DNA from: Labeo rohita
Lineage: Eukaryota > Chordata > Actinopteri > Cypriniformes > Cyprinidae
Assembly: GCF_022985175.1 (NCBI RefSeq)
Contig: NC_066885.1
Location: forward strand, 18,888,654 to 18,952,653
Length of the DNA: 64,000 bases
Direction of reading: 5' to 3'
Shown here: positions 1 through 12,500 of the stretch, one piece after another
How positions within the stretch are numbered: position 1 is the first letter of the stretch
Layout of the letters: each line of letters opens with the position of its first letter
The notes under the pieces: generated by a model
The model's database searches: none
What the model was told of the DNA's origin: nothing
Seen by the model: only the letters and a program-made list of their open reading frames with translations
Position numbers and translations under genes: made by a program

Positions 1-112
1 AAATTGGTCAAAAGTGAGAGTTAAAACATTTATGATGTTACAAAAAAAGAATGCCCCACAAAATATTAAGCAACAAAAACTATTTTAAACATTGATAATT
101 ATAAAAACAGTT
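1..112. mobile_element. Fragment of B-family MITE
   Basis: Resembles the interior of the 1960-2539 element (fragments like GGTCAAAAGTG, ATATTAAGCA and AACATTGATAA). It is cut by the window start. Confidence 0.45.
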
Positions 113-114
113 CT

Positions 115-1310
115 GTCATGACAACTCTTGGAGGAATTGGCATGGTAATGTACATAGTGTTAATGTATTTGGTCTTGGCGTAGATCTGCTACGCTGCGGC
201 TGCTGCGGCAAAGTACAAAGATCTGCCAATACATCCACAACATGCTGCTGTGAGCATGTTAGAAATACTGCTGCTGCACATATAACATACATGAAATAAC
301 CCCCATATAGCATACTTGAAGCACCTCGTATCAGATTTATACAGGTGGAGCTGGGGAAGGTGGAGGGTTTCAGGGTTACAGCAAGCGCTAGTCATATATT
401 TGGATGTGACGTGTGGCCAAGTATAGTGACCCATACTCGGGATTTGTGCTCTGCATTTAACCCATCCAAGTGCACACACACAGTAGTGAGTGAACAAACA
501 CGCGCACACACCCGGAGCAGCCATACTGCTATTGCTGCGGTGCCCCGGGAAGCAGTTGGGGTTTCAGTGCCTTGCTCAAGGGACTCACCTCAGTCGTGGT
601 ATTGAGGGTGGAGAGAGCGCTGGTTATTCACTCCCCCCACCTTCAATTCTGGGACTCGAACTCACAACCTTTCAGTTACAAGCCCGAATGGTGCTTCAAC
701 AGGGGCATATCTGAATATTTGAATGAATATTTGAATGTTGAGCAGCAAGCTCATTGGCTCATTGGCTACCGATACAGGAGAGAACCAATCAGCTGTGACA
801 TGATAATGATGTCGTTATGTCAGATTGAGTTAGACCTATCGGACTGCGTCATCATAGAGTTTCATGCCAGATCTTTGTATTTATATCATTTATATCTCTC
901 TGAAGATTTTAGCATGGTAATGGATTTGACAATGTTAATGTATTTGCTCTTGGCGGAACAGATGTGCTACGCTGCTGAATTGCCGCTGTTTTTGCAGATT
1001 ACTGCTGCTGCTGCTAAGCAAGTATAGGAACTTGCTACTGCCAATACATACGCCAATATGGTGCTGTGAGTATTTAAGACATTCTGCTGCTTCACAAATA
1101 GCATATATAATAACCCATAGCAGATCTATACAGGTGGAGCTAGGGAGGTGGAGGGTTTCGGAGGAACTCTGAAAATCGAAATGCTAACCAGCCATTTAAA
1201 TGTAAAGCAGCCAGCTCATTGGGTGTGTATGCAACATGAACCAATCAGCTTGTGCCAAATTATTAACGCTGTGAATGTCATCAGTCTGCGCCATCTAGAG
1301 TTTCTAGACT
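115..1310. repeat. Diverged tandem duplication upstream of prkd1
   Basis: Two related copies, about 115-860 and 905-1310. Both contain CATGGTAATG, GTTAATGTATTTG, a CTG-rich stretch and TACAGGTGGAGCT, followed by an AACCAATCAGCT block. Copy 1 is longer because a SINE-like sequence at about 440-700 lies inside it. Confidence 0.6.
440..700 (-). mobile_element. tRNA-related SINE-like repeat
   Basis: Contains GGGACTCGAACTCACAACC, whose reverse complement matches the Pol III B box (GTTCGAGTCC). It also has the TTGCTCAAGG and CACCTCAGTCGTGGTATTGA text of a common fish dispersed repeat. No intact tRNA fold was found, so it is not a tRNA gene. Confidence 0.5.
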
Positions 1311-1368
1311 GACAGTAACTGAGCACCAATAATAATTGAGCAGCAAATCAGCATATTAAAATTATTTC

Positions 1369-1679
1369 TTAAAGGAGAAGTCCACTTCCAGAACAAAAAT
1401 GTGCAGATAATGTACTCACCCCATTGTCATCCAAAATGTCCATGCCTTTCTTTCTTCAGCCGCAAAAAAAATTATGTCTTTTGACGAATGCTGCATTTTG
1501 GACATTCAAACTCGTGGGCACCATAGAAGTCGACTATATGGAGATAATTCCTGAAATGTTTTCCTCAAAAAACATAATTTCTTTACGACTGCAGAAAGAA
1601 AGGCATGAACATCTTGGATGACAATGGGGTGAGTACATTATGCGTAAATATTTGTTCTGGAAGTGAACATCTCCTTTAA
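1369..1679. mobile_element. A-family foldback element, copy 1
   Basis: Long terminal inverted repeats: TTAAAGGAGAAGTCCACTTC at the left mirrors a GAAGTGAACATCTCCTTTAA-like right end, and both arms carry CTTTCTTTCTTCAG. It sits inside B-family MITE sequence, which resumes on both sides. Confidence 0.75.
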
Positions 1680-1959
1680 GGATCACGTGAAACTGAAGAC
1701 AGAAGTAATGATGCTGAAATTCAGCTCTGCATCACAGGAATAAATGACATTTTGAAATCTATATTTATGTATATATATTCTATATATTCATATTAAAATA
1801 TATTTTCAAACTTTTGACAAGTACTGTGATTTGTGGTTGATATAGTGTTGTTAAGGTGTTCTAAGCAGTTTGGCCTGTTGCTATATTGTTGCTGATGCCT
1901 TTTGGTTGGTTGTTCTGCATAATGAAAAGAGCACAACCTATGAGTGTTTTATATATGTA

Positions 1960-2539
1960 CACTACCATTCAAAAGTTTGGGGTCAGTACATTTTTATTGT
2001 TTCTTTTTTTTTTTTTTTTTAAGAAATTAATACTTTTATTCTCCAAGGATGTATTAAGTTAATAATTAAATAATAATAATTAAAAGTTTCTTAAAAGTTA
2101 ATAATAAATAATTTACATTGTTATAAAATATTTATATTTTGAATAAACACTGTACTTTTTAAACTTGTTATTCATGAAAGAATCCTGAAAAAAAAAAAAT
2201 CACAGGTTCCAAAAAATATTTGGCAGCACAACTGTTGATATTATCCAACATTGATCATTCTAATAATAAATCTGCATATTAGAATGATTTCTGAAGGAAC
2301 ATGTGACACTTAAGACTGGAGTAACAGCTGATAAAAATTCAGCTTTTCATCACAGGAATAAATTCTATTTTAAAGTATGTTAAAATACAAAACATTATTT
2401 TATATTGTAAAAACATTTTGCAATATTACTGTTTTTTTTTCTATATTTTTAATCAAATAAATGCAGCCTTGATGAGCATAAGAGACTTCTTTAAAGACTA
2501 TTACAAGTCTTACTGACCCCAAACTTTTGAACGGTAGTG
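1960..2539. mobile_element. B-family TIR MITE, copy 1
   Basis: Ends are CACTACCATTCAAAAGTTTG and its inverse CAAACTTTTGAACGGTAGTG, flanked by TA dinucleotides, as expected for a Tc1/mariner-type target duplication. There is no coding capacity. Confidence 0.8.
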
Positions 2540-2546
2540 TATATAT

Positions 2547-2772
2547 AGACCATTTCGTCAGATGTAAACATACTGGTCCCGATACACTTCTTGTTTCTTT
2601 TTTTTTTTAACTTTACACAAACATCGCAAAAAAATACAACCAACATAACATTTGACTGGATGAAAATGTTACATTAGCACCTTTAAGATTTATTTGTATA
2701 TGTGAAATAAAAAAAAAAAAAACAAGAAGTGCTTCTGGACCAGTGTTGTTTACATCTAGCGAAATGGTCTAT
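2547..2772. mobile_element. Short MITE, about 225 bp
   Basis: AGACCATTTCG-CAGATGTAAAC on the left is inverted on the right (GTTTACATCTAGCGAAATGG), with further inner pairing (CACTTCTTG). It lies end to end with the preceding MITE. Confidence 0.75.
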
Positions 2773-2779
2773 ATATATG

Positions 2780-2811
<32 letters not shown>

Positions 2812-2813
2812 TA

Positions 2814-2847
<34 letters not shown>

Positions 2848-2857
2848 TTTTTTTTGC
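2773..2857. repeat. TA/CA microsatellite and poly-T
   Basis: (TA)n with a short CACACA interruption, followed by about 25 T. Confidence 0.9.
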
Positions 2858-3169
2858 GACTGTTATAAAACTAGGCATAAATTTAAAATTTCAGAGGGAC
2901 TTAAGTTGGGCCAATCCCCTAGAAGCCAAAAAATAAAATAAATTAAAATAAATAAATAAATAATAAAAATAATAAAACAAACACCTTGGCAACAGCATAA
3001 CTTGTAAGAAATAGTAAAAATCTAGTAGATTAAACTCCTACACGTGGTAACGTGCCACTAGTCATAACTCCTATGTAAAACAGAAAGGAAATATTCTAAA
3101 AACCCCTTACACTGTTTGAAGGATGCCCCATATGGTTTTGCGGAAGTATTTTGGCGGAAATTATGGTTA

Positions 3170-3616
3170 CCATGGCAATTTTTTTGTCAGGGTATCGACT
3201 CCGTTCCACACGACCTGTAACCGAAAATGATTTATCTATGTTTCAGAGTGTAAAGAATTAATCCACAGCACAGAAACTTTGACATTCACATCCCCGTTCG
3301 CCATTGCAGCATCATCTGAGCCTCCGTGATGAAGGAACCAGCCAGGAGGCGGTGTCTGATCAGAGCCCAACATTAAACATATCTGACGTCTATATCTCCA
3401 TCATCATCATCATCGCCTCTCAATGTCCAAATAACTCTTTGCATTTCCGTGCTAGCGTTTTTGCTTGAAATTCGCGTTTTTCGTCTGTTTACCCTCTGAA
3501 CGTCTTTAGGGATCTGAAGTTTGCCTCAGTTTGCGCAACCGGTGTGTGAACTCGATCAAACAGCCCGATCTGATCGCTGTCCAGACGTGATTGTGCGTTA
3601 ACACCAGGGGATTCAT
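3170..3616 (+). promoter_or_regulatory. prkd1: Putative promoter and 5'UTR of prkd1
   Basis: This unique, CpG-richer block directly precedes the start codon and continues into exon 1, in contrast to the CpG-poor repeats on both sides. No clear TATA box is seen, which suits a dispersed CpG-type promoter. An in-frame TAA at 3599-3601 excludes a longer N-terminus from the same exon. The start context is weak (C at -3, A at +4). The transcription start cannot be located by eye, and an upstream noncoding exon is possible. Confidence 0.45.
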
Positions 3617-3781
3617 ATGAGCGTGCCTCCGGTGATCCGACCGCCGAGCCCCCTCCCGGGGTCGCAAGGCATTTCCTTCCAAATCCAGATCGGGTTGAGC
3701 CGGGAACCCGTCCTGCTGGACTCCGGCGAGTTCAGCCTGGCGCAGGTCCGAGAGATGGCATGCTCCATCGTGGACCAGAAG
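3617..3781 (+). CDS. prkd1: prkd1 coding exon 1
   Basis: Residues 1-55, from the initiator Met to IVDQK, followed by donor GTAACA (phase 0). It holds the MSVPPV-type D1 start and the first strand of the ubiquitin-like domain (FQIQIGLSREPVLL). Human PRKD1 has a long Ala/Pro-rich insert after RPPSPL; here only PGSQ separates that motif from GISF, which explains most of the shorter protein. Confidence 0.93.
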
Positions 3782-4644
3782 GTAACACTTTCCATATTCC
3801 TCATGTTTCATTCATTGCCGTTCACGCAAAAATGCCATCGATGTAATCGTCCTAAATATAACGAAAGAAGTGACCGTACGGAGTTTGGAAATAACTTTTA
3901 GCCTACTTGTTGGACTTCTTACACATTTCGTGCTTATTTTCTTTTCAAACTCACTGAATTTTGCGTTACCACGAACTTAAAGGCTTTATTTATATATTGG
4001 CGTTGTTTTAAAGCAGCATCTGTATATGACAGCCTACTAAAATATCTCCCTACTGATTTTATCCGTGAATTTATGCATTTAGAAGTCTGTCAAGCAGAAC
4101 ATACAAGCTTACAAGTAAGTTTAAACTTTCAAAAGATAAAAGAAAGATAGAAAATGGTGGTTAAAATGAATTCTGTCATACTATGAGTATACTCCATAAA
4201 GTGAAGCATCAGAAACACACTTGGATGTGCAGCATCAAGTGTTCTGCATTGTATTTTCCATTGACAGCGATGACGACATGGTGACGTCGGGCACTTATTG
4301 AACTAGTGAAGGGCTTGTACTAACACAGCATCAGAGCACTGCAGGCCTGTCTCTCCCACTCAATTGCATTCTTTCAAAACTATTCAGTGGATTGTGTCCA
4401 GAGCTTTTATGCTTTCTTTGTTGATGTTTGGGATATACTACAATACAAGTTTATGTTAACCTGAGTGAACATCAAGGCAAGATTTATTTTGGCTCACCTG
4501 ATAAAACGGTTGTGTAACGTGGCCTTGAACTTCATATATAAACGGTGCATTTTAAAGAACAGTGTGAGAAGTGTTAAATATTCATATTAACTGGATAGAG
4601 ATTACTAAACCAATACATAATACCTGCATTGTTGCTATGGAGTT

Positions 4645-4690
<46 letters not shown>

Positions 4691-7600
4691 AATGACTAAT
4701 ACTGCTGTGACAAAATTACACTGTAAATTTATAAAAAGGAGAAGTGACAATGGCATTGAATTAAGCAACCGATTCAAACATTCTGAGATTTTGGAATATA
4801 TCCATATCAAAAATTAACTATTTATTATTGTTTACAGTATTATTGTTACAGTATCATTATACATTTAATTACTGAGTAATAATAATTAACTACATGTACT
4901 TACTATATGGTTAGGATTAGGGTTTTGATTAGAGTTACTTGCATGTAATTATGCATCTTTTATTGTTATTATAATAATAAGTACATGTCACATGTGTAAC
5001 AAGGATACTGTAAAATAAAGTGTTACTGAAATATTTACACATGTATATTTATTCACAATTATCTGATTTATATTACATACAAATATAAACATATACTACA
5101 TATATTTCCTAAATATATACATGTACGTGTGTGTATTTATATATACGTATAATGCAATTAATCACGATTAATCTATTTGACAGCACTACTTCTTAATATT
5201 TTATTTTATAATTTCCTATTATTTCGGCAAAATCTACCAGTTGTGATCTACTGAAGCAAACCGAACTGGAATATTGACTTTTTGTCCTTTTTGAAGCTTA
5301 AAAGTCGCCGATTTCTGTCTGCTCTTGTATGGAAATGAGCATTCTGATAAATGGATATGGTTTTAACTTTACTGTGTTTAGAATGACATGAAAGTGAAAG
5401 TCACATCTGACAACCTTCATGCAGTAAAAGAGCATTTGAACTCATAAGTACTTGTAATAATGCAAGTCTTCTGTGTAGATTCTTATCCTCAAAAATCGCA
5501 TAACACAGCGATAACACAGCAGTCAGACTGTCACCACCACCTTAAAAGGCGCATTCGATGACATCTGCACAGTTATTAATATCTTTTGGCAAAATGCGTA
5601 TTCTGTTTTGTAAGCACCTGCGCTGTGACACATCACCAGAACAATACTAGCTCCATAAATATTACTCATTGTGCGCGTCTTACAAAGTTTGTGACGAGAT
5701 GTGAGGTGTTGACAACAACATAATTTCCCACCATTATCAAACATCATTTTCTTCCCAAAATCTCCTTCCCTCCCTTGAGGCTTCCTAGTTTATTCTGCGA
5801 CACAAAGTGCAGAGGTTGCAGTCTGTAGTGTTTTAAGACGTACAGGTGTTAAAATACAGAGCAGTATTTTGATAAGCATAACAACAACAACAAGCATCAT
5901 GTGACACTTAACAAGAAACACCTTTTTTTTAGGCCTGACGTTGTCAGTATGTGTTTTGGAAAATAGAAGTACTTGTTTAAATATATTTAGAAGAAAAAAA
6001 TGCGAATGAGAACAACAGCAACCTGAGCTCCTTCAACGCCTTGTATACACGTTCTCAGATGGGGAGGCTCTCTTGAGCATAAGCACTCAGAGCATTTAAC
6101 ACTTTAAATAGTTCGATGTGAGATGTTGAATAAGTGTGTATGAGGTGAAGGTGACATTGTTGTGCAGACAGTCTCAAACAATTCTGTGCTTATATTGTTT
6201 CGTTGTACTGTATGTGTTGGAATGTGTTCGCAGGATGGAGTGAGCAAGTTCAGTTTCGTATGCCGTACTGTTCAAATGGAAAAGAACATGTAGCTCAGAT
6301 GTAAATGTTATCAGACAACCCAGAGCTGTCACTTTGAGTCACACTTCCTTCTCTTTTCTTTTATTGTTACATATAGGGTAAGTCTGATGTGTGACAACAT
6401 ACGTGTGACAACAGATGAATGTAATCCTAACAATAGAACTGCTCAGTTCCTTCGTATGTTTAATTCCCTGTCATACTACAGGCAGACTTTGTCTTTAAAG
6501 GAATAGTGACAATAAAAACATGCTTTTCTCTCTTCCATGGAACACAAAAGGAGACATTTTAATAGTGTATTCAAGGGTTTTCCATGCAGTTATAATGAAT
6601 GTGGACTGGAGCTTTCAAATATAAAATGTCTAAACTATTCCAAAAGTAGTCAATGCAACTTGTTGCATTATTCCATAGCTTCATATGACTTGATAAACAC
6701 ATAGGTTAGACTGGTTTTGTGAACTGGATCAAATGATTCATTAAAAAGGTCTGACTCAACAGAACAATTCATTCATGAATTGGACATAACTGCTGCTCTC
6801 TTTACAGTTATTGGCATCCACTTTCCAATGCACTAAAGGTTCTTATTGTGTAAAAATGTTGTGTAACGTTGTTTTGAGAACTGTTCACTGAAAAGTTCTT
6901 TGGGGAACCCAAAATGGTAACTTTCATTATACTCAATAGGACAACAGGATGTTTTTCAAAAATTCACCTTTTGTGTTCGACAGAAAAAAGTCAGAACAGC
7001 TTTTGAACGATATGAGGGAAGGTAATAATAATAGAAGCTTCATTCAGGTGAACTGTCGCTTTAAGGACAAGATGTTCTACACATAAGCTGGCCATGGCAA
7101 TCAAATTCAGCTAGTTATACTTCCATTTGGCCTCTTTGCTTTGCGGCTTTGTTATGATACAAGTTAAAGTCTGAGCCAGAGAGCAGTTTAAGTACAGTAG
7201 AGGATAACAAATGTCTCTTGAGCTGTAAGGATCAAGGACCACCCTAAGTCAAATCTCAACATTAAAGGTGGAGCAAGACTGCTTGACCATGAACCAGCTT
7301 AAAAAGTAATAGAATTTCTATTATAATACAGTATGCAAAGCATTAACGCAAAGCTAACGCGGTGGCTATAAGTACATCAGTGCCGAGATTTATATAAATG
7401 TAAATAGATTTATAGCTGAAGATGTGTTTATATTTTCATTTTAGAAGCATACTTGTTGTAATAAAAAATATATTCACAGCAACTGGAAGACTGAGGTCAA
7501 ATTAAGGTGATAGTTCATCCAAATATAAAAATTCTATCATTAATTACTCACCAGAAAGGTAGTAAGAACATCTTTAAAATAGTCCTTGTGACATCAGTGG

Positions 7601-9520
7601 TTTAATCTTAATATGAGGAAGCTACAAGAATACATTTGCGTGCAAAGAAAACTAAAATAATGACTTCATTGACTATTCTTATTACCTTTCTGGGCCTTGA
7701 ACTTGGTAGTTGCGTTGCTGACAATGCAGGGTCAGAAAGTTCAAGGATTTCATGAAAAATATCTTAAAGGGATACTTCAACCAAAAATAAAAATTAGCCT
7801 ATTATTTACTCACCCTCCAGGCATCCTAGGTGTATGACTTCCTTCTTTCAGACAAATCCAATCCAATTATCCTGGCACTTCCAAGCTTTAAAATGGCAAT
7901 AGACGGGTGTTTCTCTTCATCGGTCCAACACAAGTCCAATAAAGTACATCTATCCATAATAAAAAAGTGCCTAACACGGTTCCACAGCGTGAATAAAGGC
8001 CTCCTGTAGCAAATCAATGCATATTTGTAAGAAAAATATCTAAATCTAAAACACAATAATCACTATAATTTAGCTTGCACTAACAGTTGTACATGGAAGC
8101 CGCTCCGGGCGGATGCGTAATACGTCGCCATTGCGCATGTGGCCAGTGAGTCTTGTGAAAACCAACGTTTGTTTACAGGAGCAAAAGAAACAAAGCTTCC
8201 TGACTTTAGCAAAGGAAAACTAGTCTCCTCTTGGTTTATATTGAAATCCTCTGACATTTTTCTTTACAAATCATAGTTTTGAACTTCTAATTCGTAACCA
8301 TTGTTTTATTTTGGGTTCTCCACGGCGCATTCACGTACGTTGCATATTACGTCATCTGCATGGAGTTGCTTCCATGTACAGCCAGTTGGCGAAAACTAGA
8401 GTAAAGTGATTATTTTGAAGTTTTAGATATGGATATTTTTCTTACAAAAATGCATCGATTCACTATAGGAGGCCTTTATTCACCGCCCGAAGCCATGTGA
8501 GGCACGTTTTATTATTGATGGATGCACTTTACTGGACCTGTTTAGGACTGATGAAGAGAAACTCCCACCCAATGCCCCGATAGAACTTGGGAGAGGCAGG
8601 ATAACTTTTAATATGACTCTGATCGCATTTGTCTGAAAGTAGGAAGTCATATACACCTAGGATGCCTGCAGGGTGAATAAATAATGGGCTAATTACAATT
8701 TTTTGGTGAATTATCCCCTTAATTTGTGTTCCGAAGCTCCACAAAGGTAATTAATGACAATTTTCATTTTTGGCTTTATTTTTGAAAGCATAATGCATTC
8801 TGATTGGCTGTCAAGTTTTGTATCATTCATCAACTGGAAAAAAATTGCAGTTGTGGTGTGGACTTCACTATTCTTCCAGTCACTATATCTTCATTGTTAA
8901 TGTTATAGTTATCAGCTTTGGTGTAAATGGCCTTTACTCATAATTTAAATGATTCAAAATCACATTCTGGGAGATTACTTAAAATCGCCTTTGATGAAAT
9001 GACTGAGTGGTTCTATCTTGGAAGAGAAATGGCGATATTGAAAATAAACTTAATATGAAATATAGGTTTTAAAGGCAGAATCACTCCATACATTTACAAT
9101 AAGAAGCATATAACAAAACTAGCAACAAAGGGCAGCATTATGACCTGCGGTGAAAGAAATGGAAACTCTCTTTACCATCTCCTCTTCTTTCTCACATTGA
9201 CAAAAGTCCTTAGTGCTATCAAGGGGCTGCCTAATAGACTGTGAATCCATTAGTGCTCTGGATTATCAGGCTTAATTAAAGTGATAGCGCCTTTGTTTGA
9301 AGTTTGCACCTTTTTGCATTACCGCTCCTCAAAGTGTTCTTATTAATCAGCGGGGCTGCCGCACTCTTCATGCTAAGCGCTAACCGATCCATTGCTCAGT
9401 CCATAGCATAGACGCGGCTGGCAGATGAGCATAGCTGATGACGGCTGTGCGGAACAGCTACTTGTGTTTGATGAGTGATTTAATGTCAGCCTAATGCATC
9501 CATCATGGGTCTAAAACAAG

Positions 9521-9563
<43 letters not shown>

Positions 9564-12500
9564 CCCTGTTGTCGTGGAGCTAGGTTTATTGACGCACATG
9601 GACACGAATCCCTGAAAGTGGGCATAAAAGATCAGTGTGTTTTGCTATTCATAGTGTTGCAACAAAATAAGCTTAGAAAGCTGTAGATTTGAATGCAATT
9701 ATACATTTACATTGCCTAAGACATTATATCTGAATTATCGATATTAGCTTATATGGTCATCTTCCCAGCACTGGTCTTTCTATGTGAGTCTTTCTAGTTG
9801 CTTGGCAACTGATTATGATTGCCTGTGAAGTACTTATCTGAGTGCCATTATGATGACGAGAGCCATGTGTGGTGGGGTCACGCACTCACAGACACACACA
9901 CACACACACACTCCCACACTGGGGTAAGAGATGAGAGCTGCACATAGCCCATTGTTGAGCAGCTGTTCTGGAGAGTATTCAAAGAGCTTTCATTACCATG
10001 AGATACATGACGGTGTGCATGCGTGTATGCGTGCGTGCATGTCTGTTTTTGAGGACCGTGGCTTCGTAGCATCCCATTCATCTTGATTTTTCAACAATGT
10101 GCAGCGGCAACGCAAAGCAACCTTTGGTCTTTCAGCCAATCAGATGGCTGAATGGATTCTTGTTGTTATATATAATGCTGTGGCTCTGGCAAAATAGTCT
10201 TAAAATGTGTTTCATAAGTAAGGTGCACCCATGGAGCTTTGCTATTTCATTTAATAGCATTATTGAGATATGGACTCTCATGTGCCCCGACGTGGAAATA
10301 CGACGGAGAGTTAACAAAGAAACTTGTTAATTGCTTTCGGTAATGAAGTAAACACTGCATATTGCAGTAATTGAAATGACTAAAAATATGTAGTGTTTGT
10401 CTCAGTGTCAATGCAGTTTACCGGGAGGTTACATCATTTTCATGGGTGTTCAAGCAGGGTTTGGAAAACACAATTATCTCTTCAGGAGAACCAAGCACAA
10501 ACACAGTCATGTAGTGTTTTATTTTTTATTTTTTTAGTCTGTACATCCAGTTACTGAAAAAAGCCCTATGACAAGGTATACTCGAGTCACTTAGAGCTGA
10601 ACCTTAAAACATCAGCATGAACTTTACAGATCAAGTGTCTAATTTATTTAAGCATTTATAACTTTTTGTTTGTTTTACTGATGTATATATGTAAAGGATG
10701 AAATATCTTTTGACATTTTTTAGGTCAGTGATGTGAAAAACTGATCAAAAGTGTCAGTAAAGACATTTAGAATGTTACAAAATTCTATTTTAAATAAACA
10801 CTGTTCTTTTGAGGTTTCCATTCATCACTGAATGCTGGAAAACATACATTAGAGTTTTGACAAAAATATTAAGCTGCACAGCTGTTTTCAACATTGATGA
10901 TAATAATAAGATTTTTTTTAAAAACGCTAATTCAATTTTGCTATCACAGGAATATATTACATTTTAAATATTAAAATAGAAACTGTTGTTTTAATTTGAA
11001 TTGTAATAATATTTCACAATATTACTGATTTTACTGTTTATTGTGCATAATTACATAAACGTATTTTTTTTTCACACCTATATTTACCTGTATAGTCATA
11101 TATATTCAGGGTTTAAAATATGTTATTACTTTTAATTGATGGGTACACCACATTTTCTTTATTCTGGACATTCTTATTGATGCTTATAATAAAAGTTTTG
11201 CAACAAGACAAATGCAATGATTTTTAAGAAAACAGCTTTCATAATCTCATCAGTGCTGGGTTATATACTGGTTCAGAATGTAAACTGATTTGAATTACGG
11301 ACACTGTGTGAATTAAAAAACCCCCGACATACTAGTACAAGTAGCTAAGCAAGGTAGACTGTGTCACCAATTGACCCTTCGCAAACAGCTTGATTGACGG
11401 GCAATCTGACCAGTCATAACGCAGAATCCACCATTTTGAAGCAAATCAGACAGGAGAGTAGATTAATACATGTTCCAGACAAGGTCGGAAGAGGGAACAT
11501 CCGATTTAAAATGTCCGACTTCCAACTTAAGTAAGTTCCAGCCAATCACGTTGCATTAACATATTTCTGTCAATTATGGTAAAAATAGATTAAAAAACTA
11601 AAAATTCTGCCTTTCGTTTTGAAAACAGCTGACAAAAATCTCAAATTAAGATCTAATTTTAATAACTTAATGTCTAATGTTTTTAAGTTGGACATAAGGA
11701 CATAAGGAAGCAGTGACGTCAAATGGCACGTCTTGCTGAAGTCAGTCATCTGCTCCGAGATCACAGGTCATATATCTGACTTAAATCAGTGTTCCAGATG
11801 TTATTTCCAAGTAGGAGGTGGGAAAAAATCCTAATTTTGAGTTATCTGGAATGCAAAAAATTACTTTGCTGAACTTAAACTTGAAACGTGTATTGACGTC
11901 TTTCCGTGATTGAAATAAAATATGTTCTGATGTTCATTCATGTTTGTTTTCATGCTTCAAGTAAAGAAGAAAAGACGATCGGTTCACATGTCATGATCTA
12001 ATTAGGCAACACACTGATCTGTCACGACACATTAAAGAGCGTTTATTGTTTGAATTTCTTACAAAATCACAACATTTTAAAGCTGAGACCTTGTTTCATA
12101 CCAGAAGTAACCTGCTTTGTCTTGTCTGTCTGCGTGTTGTCAGTTTCCTCTTTACTCCGCTATGTATTGTTCACTGCGTTAGAACATGATGGTGTAGCGT
12201 GAGAGTGGCACTGTTTGTCAGACATAGCAACAGTAACTAAAGAGGGCGGGTTTTTGCGAAAGGTCAATTGAGAGTGGATCCCTGTTAACTGCATACACTT
12301 CTCACTAATGTTTGATATTAATAATAACACACAACTAGTTCTTTAACTGGGCAAATCAATCAACTGTAAACGGCCCATAACAGAAGCCAGAGATGCTGAA
12401 GATAAATGCAAAGAAGGAGGAGGAGAAAATACTGTAGCAGGCAAAGCAAACTCACCATTCACGATGCATGAAATATAGAAAGAAAATCCTAAATACTGAA

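Noticed and set aside
440..700. Possible tRNA gene
   Set aside because: Only a B-box-like text is present; there is no cloverleaf or anticodon stem.
3506..3811. Minus-strand frames over exon 1
   Set aside because: Antisense shadow of the CpG-rich first coding exon.
4905..4930. Telomere-like GGTTAGGATTAGGG
   Set aside because: Only one or two imperfect units, which is expected by chance.
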